Source: Ochotona curzoniae (taxonomy: Eukaryota > Chordata > Mammalia > Lagomorpha > Ochotonidae). From it: a DNA stretch of 64,000 nucleotides. Position 1 is the stretch's first letter, and every line of letters starts with the position of its first letter. The stretch is taken from contig NW_024466218.1 in NCBI RefSeq assembly GCF_017591425.1, positions 16,878,001-16,942,000 on the forward strand, written 5' to 3'. Below, piece after piece: positions 34,301 through 47,500 of the stretch. A program made the translations under genes and the position numbers. The notes under the pieces are model-generated. The model was not told where the DNA came from, did not search any database, and saw only the letters and a list, made by a program, of their open reading frames with translations.

Positions 34301-35276
34301 CACTTCTTTTTCTATTGCTCTATTTTCTTTTTGCTGCTAGGCAAACGCTTGCACATTGCCTGATATGAGCTCTCATCCCACTTTGTAGCATACACACTGC
34401 ATCAATTCATGAGCCACGAATAAAAGCAAATTATATCTGTAATTAAATTTACTGTAATTGTCTCAGTAAACTTTTCTTAGTGATGTCTATCACCATTCAG
34501 AGCATATTTTCTCAGTGACAACTGCAAGATTTTATTTTCAAAATGCCCTTTTTTTTTACTATGTCAAAAATACTATTTAACATTTAGAGCAGAAATAGCA
34601 TAAAAATAGTAAAGTATACACCACACCAACAACTAATAAATGTTATTGATTGATTGATCTGACAGAAAAAGATAGGGGAAGAAAAGGAAATTCTATCCAG
34701 TGTTTTACTCCAAAAAATGTTGCAATAGTCAAGACTGGCCAGTCCAAAATCAGGAGCCAAAAATTTCATGTAAGTCATCCAAATGTATGACTAAAGTCCA
34801 AGCGCTTGGGTCATCTTCTGGTTCCTTCCCAAGTGCAGTAACAGGAATCTGGAGTAAAAAAAAAAAAAGATATGTAACTGGGAATCAGATGTGCTATTAG
34901 AGCTAATTTCACATATTAGCATAAGATACATACCCTCTATTTAATGACTATTGAATTAATTTAATGATCTAGGTTTAGAACCAATTGTCAGATACTGATG
35001 TCATAACTATGCCATTTCTGTCAAAGAAATGGTCCCCAGAAATTGGCAAGGCATCCTGAGTATAATTTTTCCTGGTGTGGAAGTATCAGGAGCTGGTCCA
35101 GAGCTGGAGAGGGTGACAGGACACTGAGCCACTGATTCATAAAAGCTTTGCTGCATAGAGCAGATTTATTTATCTGTTAGCAGCTTCACAGGTTAGGATG
35201 GCTCCTCATTTCTCATTTTTCACACTTAAAAAAGCCGCTGAAATTCTCATTACTTTGGTTTTAATTTCTTTTGCAG
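31326..35276. other. Intergenic DNA, no gene recognised
   Basis: AT-rich. The 32755-32783 stretch 'GGATAAGCAATAAATATTGA' then 'TTGAATG' recalls the end of a MIR or L2 element. A pure A run lies at 34857-34868. Open frames of up to 83 codons have no domain. Confidence 0.45.
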
Positions 35277-35585
35277 GTCTAGGATACAGATACGGACCCT
35301 GGAGGTTCTTACAGTGTTAACAATCCAATGAATTGCGTTAATATTACCAATACAGTTATGGACAGACATGAAGCAAAAACAAAACAGAACAGATCTTTCT
35401 GTATTGGTGGCCTTTATGGATGCAATGATATACCCCGACCCTTCCTGGGAAGGAAAGGGTCATTGTTGCACTTAGCCCAGCTCATTGGAGGTGGAGATAT
35501 TGTGCTCAGAAAATGAGGCTTCATTACTGTCTCTGTTTGGTGTCCTAGTCCCAGAGCAACAATAAAATTGTGATTATGGATATGC
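35277..35585 (+). ncRNA. Candidate 3'-terminal exon of an unannotated transcript
   Basis: 'TTTTAATTTCTTTTGCAG' ends at 35276, a strong splice-acceptor shape. An AATAAA poly(A) signal lies at 35561-35566. Between them is a stretch richer in G+C than its surroundings, with a 62-codon open frame (35328-35516) that I do not recognise. This fits a terminal non-coding exon, perhaps of the same plus-strand transcript as 18371-18441, but the evidence is only signal-based. Confidence 0.22.
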
Positions 35586-38329
35586 ATTGGTCATTCCGCT
35601 GAACTTCTGACTTCCCAGCAGGACTGTGTGTTTTTTTATCAGCATAGTAATAACATCTCCACTTCAACTACTATTGCAAACATATCATCTTTGATCTAGA
35701 TGTTTTTATCTTACCATAAGCATAATTATTTCATAATTATCTTGTGAAATCTGCTAAAAGTTGGCCTAGTCTCAGACTCATCTTTGGGAACCTACTCAGT
35801 TAAATCCATTTTTTTTAGTTTCTATATTGTACAAGAAAATATGGGAAAAGGAGAAACAAACTCTGCTCTAGAAAATATGCTTTTAATCCATAGTTTTAGT
35901 ATTCTGTCAAAATTATGATTCACTAATATCCACAAAAGGAGGCATATAAGCACAATTTAATTATTTCTCAACAAATATTTCATTATGGTTCCACTTTTGT
36001 TAACTGGACTGCTAACACTTATTTAGAAAAAGTTACGTTACTTTGCTATGGCTTATACTGCTCTTTGATAAAACATCCATGTCTCTCTTGAGAGCTTCAG
36101 TTTTTCAAACGGATTCATAAATCATACACAAAGTTACATTTTTCTATTCTTTATTAGTTTATTATTTAGAAGTCATAAATGAATGATTTGCTTTTTCAAA
36201 TGCTATGAATCATATATTGCATTGTGGACATTTAGCTATCAGACCCTCAGTGGCCTTCAGTGGGTCTACTAAACCCCAGGGTTGAGACCAAAGTGCAGAA
36301 GATTCGCACAAACGGGTGGTAAACTATCAGTGTCCTCTCTAGCGTGATGCACTGTTCCTTTAAATTCATTTTTTTCTAGTCGTAAACATTTACATTCTGC
36401 CTGATCTGCTTGGATTCAAACATCTGCTGCTCTAACTTGCTACACACATTCCTGCCTTTGTCCCTTCCACTATGCTGGTCTTCTTGCAATATGACTCTTC
36501 TGTACCATTTCACAAAGCATTTTAATTGGAAAATTAAAATACAAGCAACAAGTAGAACATCTAATAAACCCATGTGAGGATGGAGTTACATTGTTAATCT
36601 TCTTATGCAAGGAGAAACTCAAAACTAGCACATTGGTAGACTAAGACTGTCTCCTTCTTAGCAAGATATCACTTTGGCAGATGTCGTAGTGTACATAAAG
36701 GTGTCGAAAGGAGACAGATGTATCCTTGACTTGATTGTGCAAAGATGCTCCCAGAAGTTTATAGAAAATGTCCACTGCCTTTAATTATTTTTGCTGCAGT
36801 ATTTTGAAATAAATTTGTATACAACATAACAGTTGAAATGTAGTTATCTGGATCTTGAATAAGGTAATAGAATACCTAATATTTTTCACTGCTTTGTTAT
36901 TGTAGCAATTCTTCATTGTTAATATCATGTAGTTCTCTGGCTATCTTAAATTTATCCAAAAGATGTTAATTCACTACAATGACTTTTTAAAAATAAAATA
37001 AAGTGTGAAATTATGATAAAATGTGTTATAATATGTTATCAAAAGGTATTGATTTGAAAAGTTAAAACTGTTATGGGGAAAGCAATGAATTGTACATAAA
37101 GAAATTAGTTGAATCAATGAAAAGGAGTGTATCATGATCTTATGTAAACTCTCAGAAAGTTGGTTTTTTTTTTTGGAAATCAAGGTGAAGTGATCTATGC
37201 ATTTATTATAAGAGCAATGATGGCTGATATTAGCAGGAATAAAATTGAAGTTAGAAGTTATGGAAGAAAAGTAGCAGGAGGTTACTTTTTTCCACAATGA
37301 TATCTCTTGATATTAAAGCATAATTAAAAGAAGGCAAGAGAGGAATTGACCTAGGAGACCAATATACTTGAAGTGGAATAGCCTTTATTAATGAGTGGGA
37401 TACAATTTACTCTACCAAGTGGGGACATTGTGATGCTGTCTTCTTTGATCAGAACGTGATTGATATGTATTCTACAAGGTTCATTGCATTTATATGTGCA
37501 TTAACTTGTCATAGCTGAAATATTGGAAATTTAAATCTGGTAGGCCACTTCTTATTTGCTATTTCTTGCTAAGCTTGATAATTAACATAGTTTATTAATA
37601 TCCATTGCACAGCCTAGGGATAGCAATTCCCATTCCTAATAAGGCAGTTTGGAGTTATGATTGGTAAGTAATTAATACTTCTGCCATCCACTCAGGTTTT
37701 AATAGTTTTCAGAAGGAAATGGGATATTCTCACTCCTTACTGGAGTAAAATCTAATAGTGTATCATAAAAAAACAATCCCAATCCTTTTGTTTCTAGGTA
37801 TAGTCTTCTGTGATTTGTTCTTCTGTAGAAGGCTGAAGCAAGTTCTTCCTGGCTGGGCAAATGGGTAGACTTGTCTTACACATCCACATGGAAGAGGCTA
37901 CAAAGCAGCAAGATTCAGTCAGAACAGAAAAAAAGTGATGCATTTTGTACATCTGAGAGCCATATAACTTGTAACAGATGATTTTGCAGCAAAAACCCTT
38001 TAACTGCTATTGAAATTTACTAAGGTAGTGGTTAGGGTTCAGTAAATTAAACATTGTGATAAGGATCAAAAAGAAGTCCTGAACTCTCAGTTTTCAGAAG
38101 ATAATATTTGTTTATGACACAAGGAAAAATTATACAGTGTAATGGAGTAGCAAACAAATTATCATCTTCTTTTGGAACACATATCGGATGAAACACTTTC
38201 TTTCAACTAGGATTAAGAGGCCAGGAAGCTGTCACATACTGGTGCTGTCATCACACTCTTCACGGGGAGTGGACACAGGGTCAGACGACTGCTCCATGCT
38301 CAATTAACTTCATTGTACTTTAAAAATAT
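35586..38329. other. Intergenic DNA, nothing recognised
   Basis: AT-rich, no SINE or LINE block that I can name. A 107-codon frame on the minus strand (36974-37297) is rich in Phe, Ile, Asn and Ser, as chance AT-rich frames are. Confidence 0.5.
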
Positions 38330-38568
38330 TATTGAACTATCCAGTGGTTCACTCCCAAAGGGCCACAACAGCCTGCAAAAGTTCAATCCAAGGCTGGGGT
38401 CAGGAGTGTCACTGGGCTCTCCCATGAAAGGGAAAGGGACTCAAATACTTGGTGCTTTCCCTGATATGTTAGCAAGGAGTTGCATAGGAACTGAGGCAGC
38501 CGGGACTAAAACCATGCTCATATGTCATGCAGTAGCTTCACAGAGTCAGCATCACATGTTCAATTGAT
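38330..38568 (-). mobile_element. Old C-SINE, minus strand, tail missing
   Basis: 'CACTGGGCTCTCCCATGAAA', 'GAGGCAGCCGGGACTAAAAC' then 'CATGCTCATATG', and 'ATGCAGTAGCTTCACAGAG' are a worn reverse SINE from centre to head. Confidence 0.55.
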
Positions 38569-38649
38569 TTTAACAGCTGTCAAAGATTTGTCCAACTTGG
38601 CTCTGTAATTTCATATTCTCAACTAATTAAATGAGTGTTTCAAACTTTT

Positions 38650-38966
38650 TCACACTTATTTTATTGGAAAGGTAGATTTAAAGAGAGAAGGAGAGACAGA
38701 GAGAAAGATCTGTCCAAGTTTTGATTCTCCAAGTAGCCTCAATGGCCAGAACTGAGCCAATCTGAACTCAGCAGTCAGGAGCTTATTCCAGGTTTTCCAT
38801 GTGAATGCAAGGTCCCAAGGCTTTGGGCCATCCTCTGCTGCTGCCCCAGGCCACAAGCAGGGAGCTGGATGGGAAGTGGAACAGCCAGGACATGAACCAG
38901 CACCCCAGATGAGAACCCAGTACATATAAGGCAAGGACTTTAGCCACTAAGCTACAGTGCCAGGCT
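38650..38966 (-). mobile_element. C-SINE, full length, minus strand
   Basis: It runs from the tail side ('CTTATTTTATTGGAAAGGTA') through GAGA-rich sequence, 'AAGGTCCCAAGGCTTTGGGC', 'AGCAGGGAGCTGGATGGGAA' and 'GGACTTTAGCCACTAAGCTA' to 'CAGTGCCAGGC', the head. Confidence 0.93.
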
Positions 38967-39039
38967 CTGAATGATCCAATTTTACTGTCCCCAATATTTG
39001 AAGTTGCAAAGATTATTTCACTCCATTCTGATTTGTACG

Positions 39040-39640
39040 TGGTAATATTTTGCTTCTGTGCTAATTTCCATTTCTTTTTGGCTAACAATCTTGAATGCAT
39101 CTTATTGGCTTACTTTCAACTTGTCTATCCTAGTTTTTGAAATGTGTCTCAAAGTTTTGCCAATTTTTAATCAATTTGCTTATTGAATATTGAGTTCTGG
39201 GAATTCTTCATGTATTTTAGATGTTTGTCATTTGTTATTTAATATGAACAGAAGGTGGGTAAATTCCTTCATTTCTGCATCTTTTATTTGCACCTTTTTT
39301 AATGGGTGCATTGTTAGAATAAGCATTTTTAGTGTGACTAAACTTAATTTGTGTTTTTCTGCATACAGTTTTAGTTGTATTTAGTGTGTCACTTAGTTAA
39401 AAATCCATTTTTCTTCTTTTTTTTTCCCACAGTGAACACATGCTCACATTTCTAAGCACCATGTATTAAAAAAATTTTCTTCTACCACTGTATTTTATAC
39501 CCGAAAATCATGTGATCTTGTATTGTTTAAAATTGAATGTATCTGATACTAATAGAAATGTCATGCTTTCTTTTATTAAATATTTCATAATATAATTCAT
39601 TTTCCATTTCTTTGCTCTTAACTTGTCTATATCACTGTAA
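39040..39640 (-). mobile_element. Old LINE-1 ORF2 fragment, minus strand
   Basis: 'AATTTGCTTATTGAATATTG' then 'AGTTCTGGGAATTCTTCATG', and 'TCTAAGCACCATGTATTAAA', follow the antisense order of LINE-1 ORF2 ('...TTGTTGAG...GGAGTTCTTTATAT ... CCAGCACCATTTGTTGAA'). Very diverged. Confidence 0.5.
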
Positions 39641-39704
39641 TTAAAATGTTTCTGGTAGTAAATAATTGGGTTTACTTATAGTTGGTTTATTGCTTTGTGA
39701 TGAA

Positions 39705-40012
39705 ATGTTTATTTTCTTCTGCTTGAAAAGCACAAGAACAGCATGAGCAAGTGATAGAGAGAAAGACCGTTCTTTTGCTTCACTCTCCAAGAGGGCACAA
39801 TAGCCATGCCTGTGCTACGCTGAATCCAGAAGGAAGGAACTCCTTCAGATCTTATATAAGGGTGCCAGGGACCCAGACACTTGAGCCCTGTTTCCTGTAT
39901 CCACCAACTGATTCACAGGAAGCTTATCTCAAGTCAAGTAGCCACCATATAAAACCAGTACTTCTCCATGGGATATGGGCATCCCAGGTGGCAGGTTGAA
40001 CTACTGAGCCAC
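39705..40012 (-). mobile_element. C-SINE, minus strand, diverged
   Basis: 'AAATGTTTATTTTCTTCTGC' tail side, 'GCTTCACTCTCCAAGAGGGC' and a head-side end 'CAGGTTGAACTACTGAGCCA' then 'CAATG'. It interrupts older LINE sequence on both sides. Confidence 0.7.
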
Positions 40013-40399
40013 AATGAATAACCAGGTTATGCTTTTAACTAAAAGTGTCTGTTTCTTTAATTAACATACAGATATATGTGGTTATTGATTCATTGGGACT
40101 TAGGTGTTCATTTTAATTTTTAGTTTCCGTCCTTTTTTTTTTACACTCCCCATCCAACCTTCCTCTGCCTAAATTTGCTAGAGTATTACTGAAGCCATGA
40201 TTATTTTATGCACATTTTTCTTGCTTGCTTATAACAACATTAACTATTTAGGACCACATTGAACAATACAATGATTTTGACTCACCAACACATGCACGCA
40301 CAAGAAAAATGATTTTAAGGTTGAACATAAAAGTATCTTCTGCATTTGTCTGTTTAGCTGTCTACTGCATTCCTTCTGATAGTCCAAGATTCTTTAAGA

Positions 40400-41300
40400 A
40401 CTTTTACAACTGAAAACTCTTATAGCCTGGAGTAGCATTGTTGGCATCAACTTTTCTTAGTTTCCATTTATCTTCAAATGTCTTGATCTCACTTTTATTC
40501 CCTATTAGTGGCATTACTACTGTAGAATATGTAGTTATCAGCAGCATTCCTTCACATTTACACTGAAAAACATGATATGACTTCCTGTCAATTTAACTTT
40601 TTATCCAATAGGTAAATACTATTTTTTGTAATTATTTTCAATATTTTTTCTTAGACTTTTGTTTTCAGAATATTGCTATAAGATAGCTTGATACGAATCT
40701 CATTTGACTAATTCCACGTGGGTTTTGCTGACCCTCTGCAGATATCCTCTGTCATTTTCTTTTTAATTTTTAAGTCATCATTTGTTCAAGTACTGTTTTA
40801 CTCTTTTTAATTTGTCCATTACTGCTGGAATTTCAGTGACAAAAATGCATTTATGTAACTTTTTACATTCTTGAGAGTCTGAAATATTCCCTCAACTCTT
40901 TATTGTGCAGAATAGATAAATCCCATTCTATTATATTCCTGTTGACAGCTTCTTGCATTTATCCCCTCCATTCAGCTATTAAGATCATCCATTGAGATTT
41001 TGATTTCAGTTATGGCAGTAATTCTACAATTTCCATTTAATTATTTCTTACGTATTCTTCTTAGCACAGAGTTTCTTTTTTTATCTTTTTCAATCATGTT
41101 TGCAATTGTTCACTGAAATACATTTTGCAGCCACTTTAAAATTTTATCAGATACATTTGAAGTAGTTTTCATCTCAGGAATCTAATGAACTTCAGGAACT
41201 TTGTTAAAGTCTATCAAAGATTAAATGCCTTGGTTTGTACTCAGACTTTGATAGATCTGGGAGCACTAATTTATTCACTGTGGTGTTTGGCTCAAGTAGA
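40400..41300 (-). mobile_element. Old LINE-1/HAL1-type fragment, minus strand
   Basis: On the plus strand, 'TCTTAGTTTCCATTTATCTT', 'GATACGAATCTCATTTGACT' then 'AATTCCACGTGGGTTTTGCT', 'GCAGATATCCTCTGTCATTT' and 'TCTACAATTTCCATTTAATT' follow the antisense order of an ancient L1M/HAL1 element. No coding capacity remains. Confidence 0.5.
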
Positions 41301-43307
41301 CCTCCTACCTTTTTTTTTTCTTTGTCTTTGAAGGTTGCCCCTAGTTTGATTCTTTCTCCAGAGAAAACAGGTTTTCCCATGAGTTATGTTTGTGACTATT
41401 AATGTTTTCTATTTCTTTTATCTTCCAAGTCTGATATGCCTATCAAAACAACGAAATTCAAGGGAATAATAATAGTTTCAATGTTTGAATCTTAAAACTC
41501 ACAGACCACCTGAATACTTTCAATTTTTCAGATATTTTTGTGTTTGATTTGCATTTAATATACAGGCATTTAAATAACATAAAGCAGAAGACTATGAAAA
41601 TGCATATTTATGCAATCTCTTGGAAGTGTCACCTATTTTTAAAATGGACTATGACATGGCCTGAGAAAACAGGAAGTAAATATCAATCTTGCAGCCAATT
41701 AAGTTCTATCTTCATTTAACTCACATTCAAGGGACATGAACTTGGAGTCAGTTACTGTGTCTTAGGTTGGAAATATGGGATATATGCTCAGTACCTGTAT
41801 CTGAGAGGTTACATTTTTATGGGAGAAGCACAAATGAAAAATGGAAATGAAACTCAGTGTGCAAGTGTTACAGTGGAGGAATGCACGAGATGCTGTCGAA
41901 AGCAATCAGTTTATTACAAAGAACTGCTCATAAAGGGAATCATTTCAACAAAGAATCAGAGACAGAAATTTGTGAGGTGGTCCAGGTTACAGCTCACCAA
42001 TACCAGGAAGTAACACCCTTCTACAGAATGACAGTAGAAATAGTAAAGACACAAAGATGTGAAAGACATGATACAGTCAGAAAATGTTAAGTGTTGATAA
42101 AAACATTAGGACTATGGAAATACAGTATAATAAAGAATGTTGGTCCTACCAAATTATCACTCCTATATGCCATGATATGTGTCTCAGGTATTACATCACA
42201 ACAGCAAGTAACATCTAAAAAATGTTAATACTGAATCAACGTAATACTTCTAAAACAAAATATATTCAAGTAAATAAAATTTATGAATATTATGTATCAA
42301 TATAAAAGCACATTTCCATAGAAAAACAACAAAGGGCAACCCTAATCTCTACTTTTCAAAGTATAGATATCACCATATCAGAAATGGCCTTTTCCAATCG
42401 CTCTGTCAGTTTGCTGCCACTGTTTTCAATGATGAGAGCTTTCTTTTACTGTTTTACTGCAATTCTAATTTGCAAAATAAATCTGTTTGTTAATTTGCAC
42501 ACTGCTTAGTTCTGAACCTGCACTGCCTGTTATTCTCAACATTATGCAGATGTTCAACACATTTGTGAATATTGATATACATAAATTGTGATCACATGAA
42601 CAAACCTGCAGCCTCTGTATCACCTCCTTCTGATTTTAGTAATCAGCTTTTAACAGTGGCCTCAACTCGTTGTTTTCTCATCTGAATATACTGGTACTCA
42701 CTTCTCTTTATGTCATCCACAGAAAATAAGTTACACAAGTTGTGTTTCAGCTGCCTTGCAAGTGATGGTGTACAGATATCTCTGAAGGAAATGCCACACG
42801 TTTGTCATGTTGTTAACCTACCAATATGGAATATACAAGCTAACATTATTTTGAGCGGATAAAGAGTTAAGCTGTCATTTGGAAACCATCAGAAGTAACC
42901 AGGCTGGATGTTACGAACAAAGATGGTTTAATTTTGTTTCCTTTCTTTGATTTTTCCCAGTTATTTCTCTCTCTGCTCACCTTTCATTATTAGCTTTCAC
43001 CATGAGGGAAGTAGGATTTCTGACAACTATTTTTCTACAATTAACAGACTACTCAGATTTTTAGTTGATTTTAATTCCAGACGGCTGATGTGTATCCCCA
43101 GAAGAAGTTTCTAGAATACAACTAGCTTTTCCAGAGATGGGGTAGGGCTCCAGTATTTGTAAGAAACAAATTTGCCTTTGAAAGTTAGCAGTACACGCCT
43201 TCATGAAGGTAACACCTTCATAGAAAATCTGTGTTACTACCACCTATTTTAGAGGTTGGTGGTAAAAAGTAGCTTTGAAAAATATCATCGTTATTGAGGA
43301 GAAAAAA
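41301..43307. other. Intergenic DNA, nothing recognised
   Basis: AT-rich. The frames at 41819-42090 overlap in two plus-strand phases and match nothing I know. Confidence 0.5.
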
Positions 43308-43945
43308 AATGCACTGTGGCACACCTTGCTAATGCCAGCATGCCATATCAGAGCACAGGTTCGATTCCTTGCTGCCCCATTTTTTTCTTGTTTGTTTCCT
43401 TTTTTTTTTTCAGCATCTATCTATTTTTATTGAAAAAGTAGATCAGATTTTATGAAGAGGAGAAACAAAGAGGAAAATTTTCCATTCAAATGGTTAAACA
43501 GCCAGAGCTGACCTGATCTGACTTGAGGAACTTGGCACTTTTTCGTGGTGTCCCAGGGCTTTGGCCCATCACCTGCTGCCCCCAGGAGACACGCAGGGAA
43601 TTGGGTGGGAAGTGGAGCAGCCAGGACTCAGACTGGTCCCTATGGGACACCAGGGCTTACAAGGTAAGGATTTAGCCAGTTGAGCCATTGTGCCAGGCCC
43701 AGCTGCCCTGTTTCTAATCTAGCTCCTGGTTAATGTGCTTTGGAAAGCAGCAGCAGAAGACCCAACTACTTGGGCCCTGCTGACCACATTGGGGAACAAG
43801 ATGAAATTCCAGACTCCTAATTTATTCTTGGACCAGATTCATCCATTGTGCCCTTTTGAGGTATTAACCCAGAAATGGAAATTCTTTTTCCCTCTCACTC
43901 CTTTTCTTTTTTTATCACTATATCTTCCAAGTAAAGAAATTTTTA
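43308..43945 (+). mobile_element. C-SINE split by a younger inserted SINE
   Basis: The 5' part (43308-43380) has 'CTGTGGCACACCTTGCTAAT' and 'CAGGTTCGATTCCTTGCTGC'. The rest resumes at about 43701 ('GCTGCCCTGTTTCTAATCTA', 'GAAAGCAGCAGCAGAAGACC', CT-rich run, 'TATATCTTCCAAGTAAAG'). The intervening copy is listed separately. The short repeat GCTGCCC occurs at both junctions, consistent with a target-site duplication. Confidence 0.8.
43400..43700 (-). mobile_element. C-SINE inserted in another C-SINE, minus strand
   Basis: It starts with a T10 run (reverse of the A tail), continues with GAGGAGAAACAAAGAGG, 'GTCCCAGGGCTTTGGCCCAT', 'GGGTGGGAAGTGGAGCAGCC' and 'GATTTAGCCAGTTGAGCCAT', and ends with 'TGTGCCAGGCCC', the head. 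Confidence 0.88.
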
Positions 43946-44011
43946 AAATGTACATTTCCAGGATTGGAGTTCTGGCATAATATTCTAAGTCTACACTAAG
44001 AGTATTGGTAT

Positions 44012-44290
44012 TCCATTTTGGGTGCTAGTTCGTGTGGCAGCTGCCCCACTTCAAAGCCAGCTCCTTGTTATTGGCCTGGAAAATAGTGGAGAATGGCTCA
44101 AGTTCTTGGCTTCCTGGACCCACATGAGAGACCAGAAGAGTTCCGGATCTTGGCTTTGAAATGGCTCAGCTCTGGCAACTGTGGCCTCTGGGGAGTGAAA
44201 CAGCCATTTCAAAATCTCTTTTTAATTCTCACTCTGTCTTTTCTCTCTGTGTTAACTCTTCCTTTCAAATATAAACAAATACTTATTAAA
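44012..44290 (+). mobile_element. C-SINE, 5'-truncated
   Basis: 'GGTGCTAGTTCGTGTGGCAG', 'CCAGCTCCTTGTTATTGGCC', 'GGCAACTGTGGCCTCTGGGG' and 'CCTTTCAAATATAAACAAAT' are ordered SINE blocks without the first ~50 bases. Confidence 0.8.
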
Positions 44291-44387
44291 ATTTAAATTC
44301 CCAATTTCTTCTTCTAGAATATATGTATTTCTGGGACTATCCAGGCCCAACAATTAGAATTTTTTTGTGAATTATCACTTTCAGCTG

Positions 44388-44592
44388 CTGACATCCCAGG
44401 TGGTGCTGCTTCCAGTCCCGGCTGCTCCACTTTTCGTTGAGCTCCCTGCTTATGGCCTAGAAAGCAGCAGAAGATGAGTCCACTGCTTGGGCCCCTGCAT
44501 GCATGTGGAAGACCTGGAAGAATGTCATGACGCCTGGCTCTGGTTTCAGATCAACTAAGCTCTGGCTCTGTAACTCTGCCTTTCAAAAAAAA
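44388..44592 (+). mobile_element. C-SINE fragment
   Basis: 'CCAGTCCCGGCTGCTCCACT', 'CTTATGGCCTAGAAAGCAGC' and 'TCAGATCAACTAAGCTCTGG', then a direct jump to 'GTAACTCTGCCTTTCAAAAA', so the distal middle is deleted. Confidence 0.8.
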
Positions 44593-47500
44593 GTAAGGTA
44601 TTATTTTTATTTTTCATAAATGTTGCTAAAACAAAGACTTATTAATATATCAGTAATATGCTGAAGAAGCTAAGAACGTGTGAGCATAAAACTATAATAC
44701 AATTAGTTTTTACAGCAAAAATCCATTTCAGGAAATGTAACTATTTCTCAAATATCCTGCATTTATCAAAGTTCTCTCAGAAATAAATAACACCCACTAT
44801 GGGCATGCGGGGCATGGTTAACTTTGTTTTTTTCTGGGACTGGAATATGTTAGCATACATTAAGAGCTTATGAAAGCCTTGATAACAATCCAAGGAAACA
44901 TTGGAAATATTCCTTTGAAATCATGTCACAATTTCCTATTAATCCTCCTCCTGGAGATCAAGCCCTTTCAGTATGGCTATATATGAAATATTGGCAATAA
45001 TATCTGTGTTGAGTACATATCTGCGTGCAAACATGTGTGCAAAAATAAATCACAGAAGCTATTTTTGTCCTGAGGTCAGAATTTGCTTTTTTTACACATT
45101 AGTTTTAAGTACCTTATCTGAGACTCCAATAAAAAATAAGACTCATAATAGACTACTCCTTTATTTTTGGGGTGTACATTCCAAGAATGAGATCACAAAT
45201 ACCATTGAACAGTGTGTTGTTTTCCTTTATACAGACATATTTATAATATTAAATTTGTACATGAAGTTTAATTCATAGATTAGGAATAATAAGAGACAAT
45301 AGAAGAATAAGAAAACAATAATTATTAACAAGATGGATATGTGTTCTGTTCCAAAATAGAAAAAAAAAAAGGTTTCTATGGGTATCTGAAATATTGACAT
45401 ACTGCATGTTATTAATATGCTCCACAACTGAGCAGCCTTCACACAGCAAGTAGTATGTGCAAGTTATATCTATGCAGGCCATATGAACCACAGGTACTCT
45501 GGCCCTTGCCAGGCAAAGGTCAAAGTTTTATTACATGCCATCTTTCTGCTATTTCTGAAATTGGGCAGATGACACCATTAAAATGCAGGAATTTCTATGG
45601 AGGTGACTGAAGCTTCTCAGTGGGCTACCCTTTTATTGTCGATAGAATAAAATCTCATCACATTTAGTTTAAAGGTGTATGGCATATACTCTTGATTCCA
45701 CGTCAGGCAACAATATTACATATGAAGTGGGATGACTGGTCCAATACACTGAACAGAGAATGTGGGCTTTATAGACATGGTAGGTCTGAAGAAAGCAGAA
45801 TCAAAGAATGAAATGTAGATTGGTGGTTTCGAAGCTAGTTTCCATAGAGATAAAACAAAAGGGCTGTTCTTTCTCTGGCTGCTCAGGGTAACTAAGCACC
45901 TGTTAAATGGTAGTTGTGAATCTCCCAGCCCATTTCAGAGTTTGATTGGATGACATGGGAGTTAGCATAATTGACTGAATCTATATGGTTTGGTCTGTTC
46001 TGTTGGGTTCCAGATCAAGAGTTTAGTTCAGTACAGTGACTTCCATCATGTTATGTAATGGCACTAAATCTGAGAGTGGAACAGTTACAGTATCTACCTG
46101 TCCTCCATCTATATCATGCATCACAACACAAATTAAAAAATTGCAAGTGGTTTTAGTTACTTTAGGAGGTATCATTAGTATAATTTTGTTCCCATTGCTT
46201 GTATGATAGGGAAAACCAATATCCCTATTTGAAGGACAAGGCTTATGTAAGCAAACTCTTTAGCTTCAGAGAAAAAGTTGGTTTTATTCCTTCATCATGG
46301 TGTCATTGATGGCAGAGAACTACAGTTCTCCAGACCATCTAATATTGGGTGCCACACATAATGATTTTACATAATTCAAGATGATATAATTTCTCTTATG
46401 TGATCAATGTTTAAAAATTAAAATGTGTCAAATATATTGAAACTTGTACTTAAAGAATTGATTCAAATATGTTATTCTACTCTTCTCTGATTTTATTCCC
46501 ACAATTACCATCTATGCTATACATGACTCACTAGCAATATTACCCCAATTAATTAGTGCCAATTGACATACATGGGATATTGTCTATTTTGTGTCCATGT
46601 ACCCTTTTCACATATTTAAATACAAGTCCTACAAATTTCTATCACATGCCAATTACCTCATGAAACCATTTTAAATGTTAAACATATGCAAACAGAAAAA
46701 TAAAATCCAAGAAATATGTAAAAGTATTGCATTGTACCCACTACCCAATAGCTTTTACTTCCTTAGGAATCCTTAACCTTTGCATTGCAAATTCCACTAT
46801 TTTTATGATAGCTGCTTGTTCCTGGACACAAGTAATTGAGCTTATTGAATTTGGAATTCCATTTCAAAGCACTTAATTACATTACTCACTTGGATTGGGC
46901 ACCTCATTCCTGTACATTTACAGGAATTGACGATATATTTCCTGTATATCAATTCAGTAGGGTGAAGACATTTCATATTTAAAGACCAAAATGAAAATGA
47001 ATTCCCTTCCAAATTTTGTGAACAAATTCACTGTCTATTTGTACTTAGATCAAATGCAAAAAGGAAAGAAAAAGAGATGATGATTCAGAATTTGTGTAGA
47101 TTTTGTCTGAATGGACACCTTGACAATAACCCAGGCGGGCTAATGACTAAATGCTCTCATGGAACAGTGGTCCTTGTATCTTGAAGACACAGATTTTATG
47201 AAATGCTAATGAAAACTATACATCAAAAAACTGAATTTATATATTAATTATAAATATGATGTTTTTACGAAACAATGAAATGCTGAACTTCCTTCTTGAC
47301 TCTGCATGAACTGGGGAAATGTGAAATGAAGGCGTCAGACAGGCATTCCAATAAGATCCACGCACGAAAATTTTGTGATAGATTTAATGCGATTTGAGGA
47401 TTATTTTAGCATTTTAATGTAGATGTTACAAAGTATAAAAATAAACTGTGATATGTTTAGAAAAAAATGACTTGACCTTCATGAAGTGTAAGATAAAGAA

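Noticed and set aside
35328..35516. 62-codon frame considered as a BRCT-like or other retrocopied coding fragment
   Set aside because: A faint resemblance in 'LIGGGDIVLRK' only. No conserved BRCT core, no parent gene that I can name, and no poly(A) tail or flanking duplication.
36974..37297. 107-codon minus frame rich in Ser, Asn, Phe and Ile
   Set aside because: Composition typical of random AT-rich DNA; no domain, splice or promoter support.
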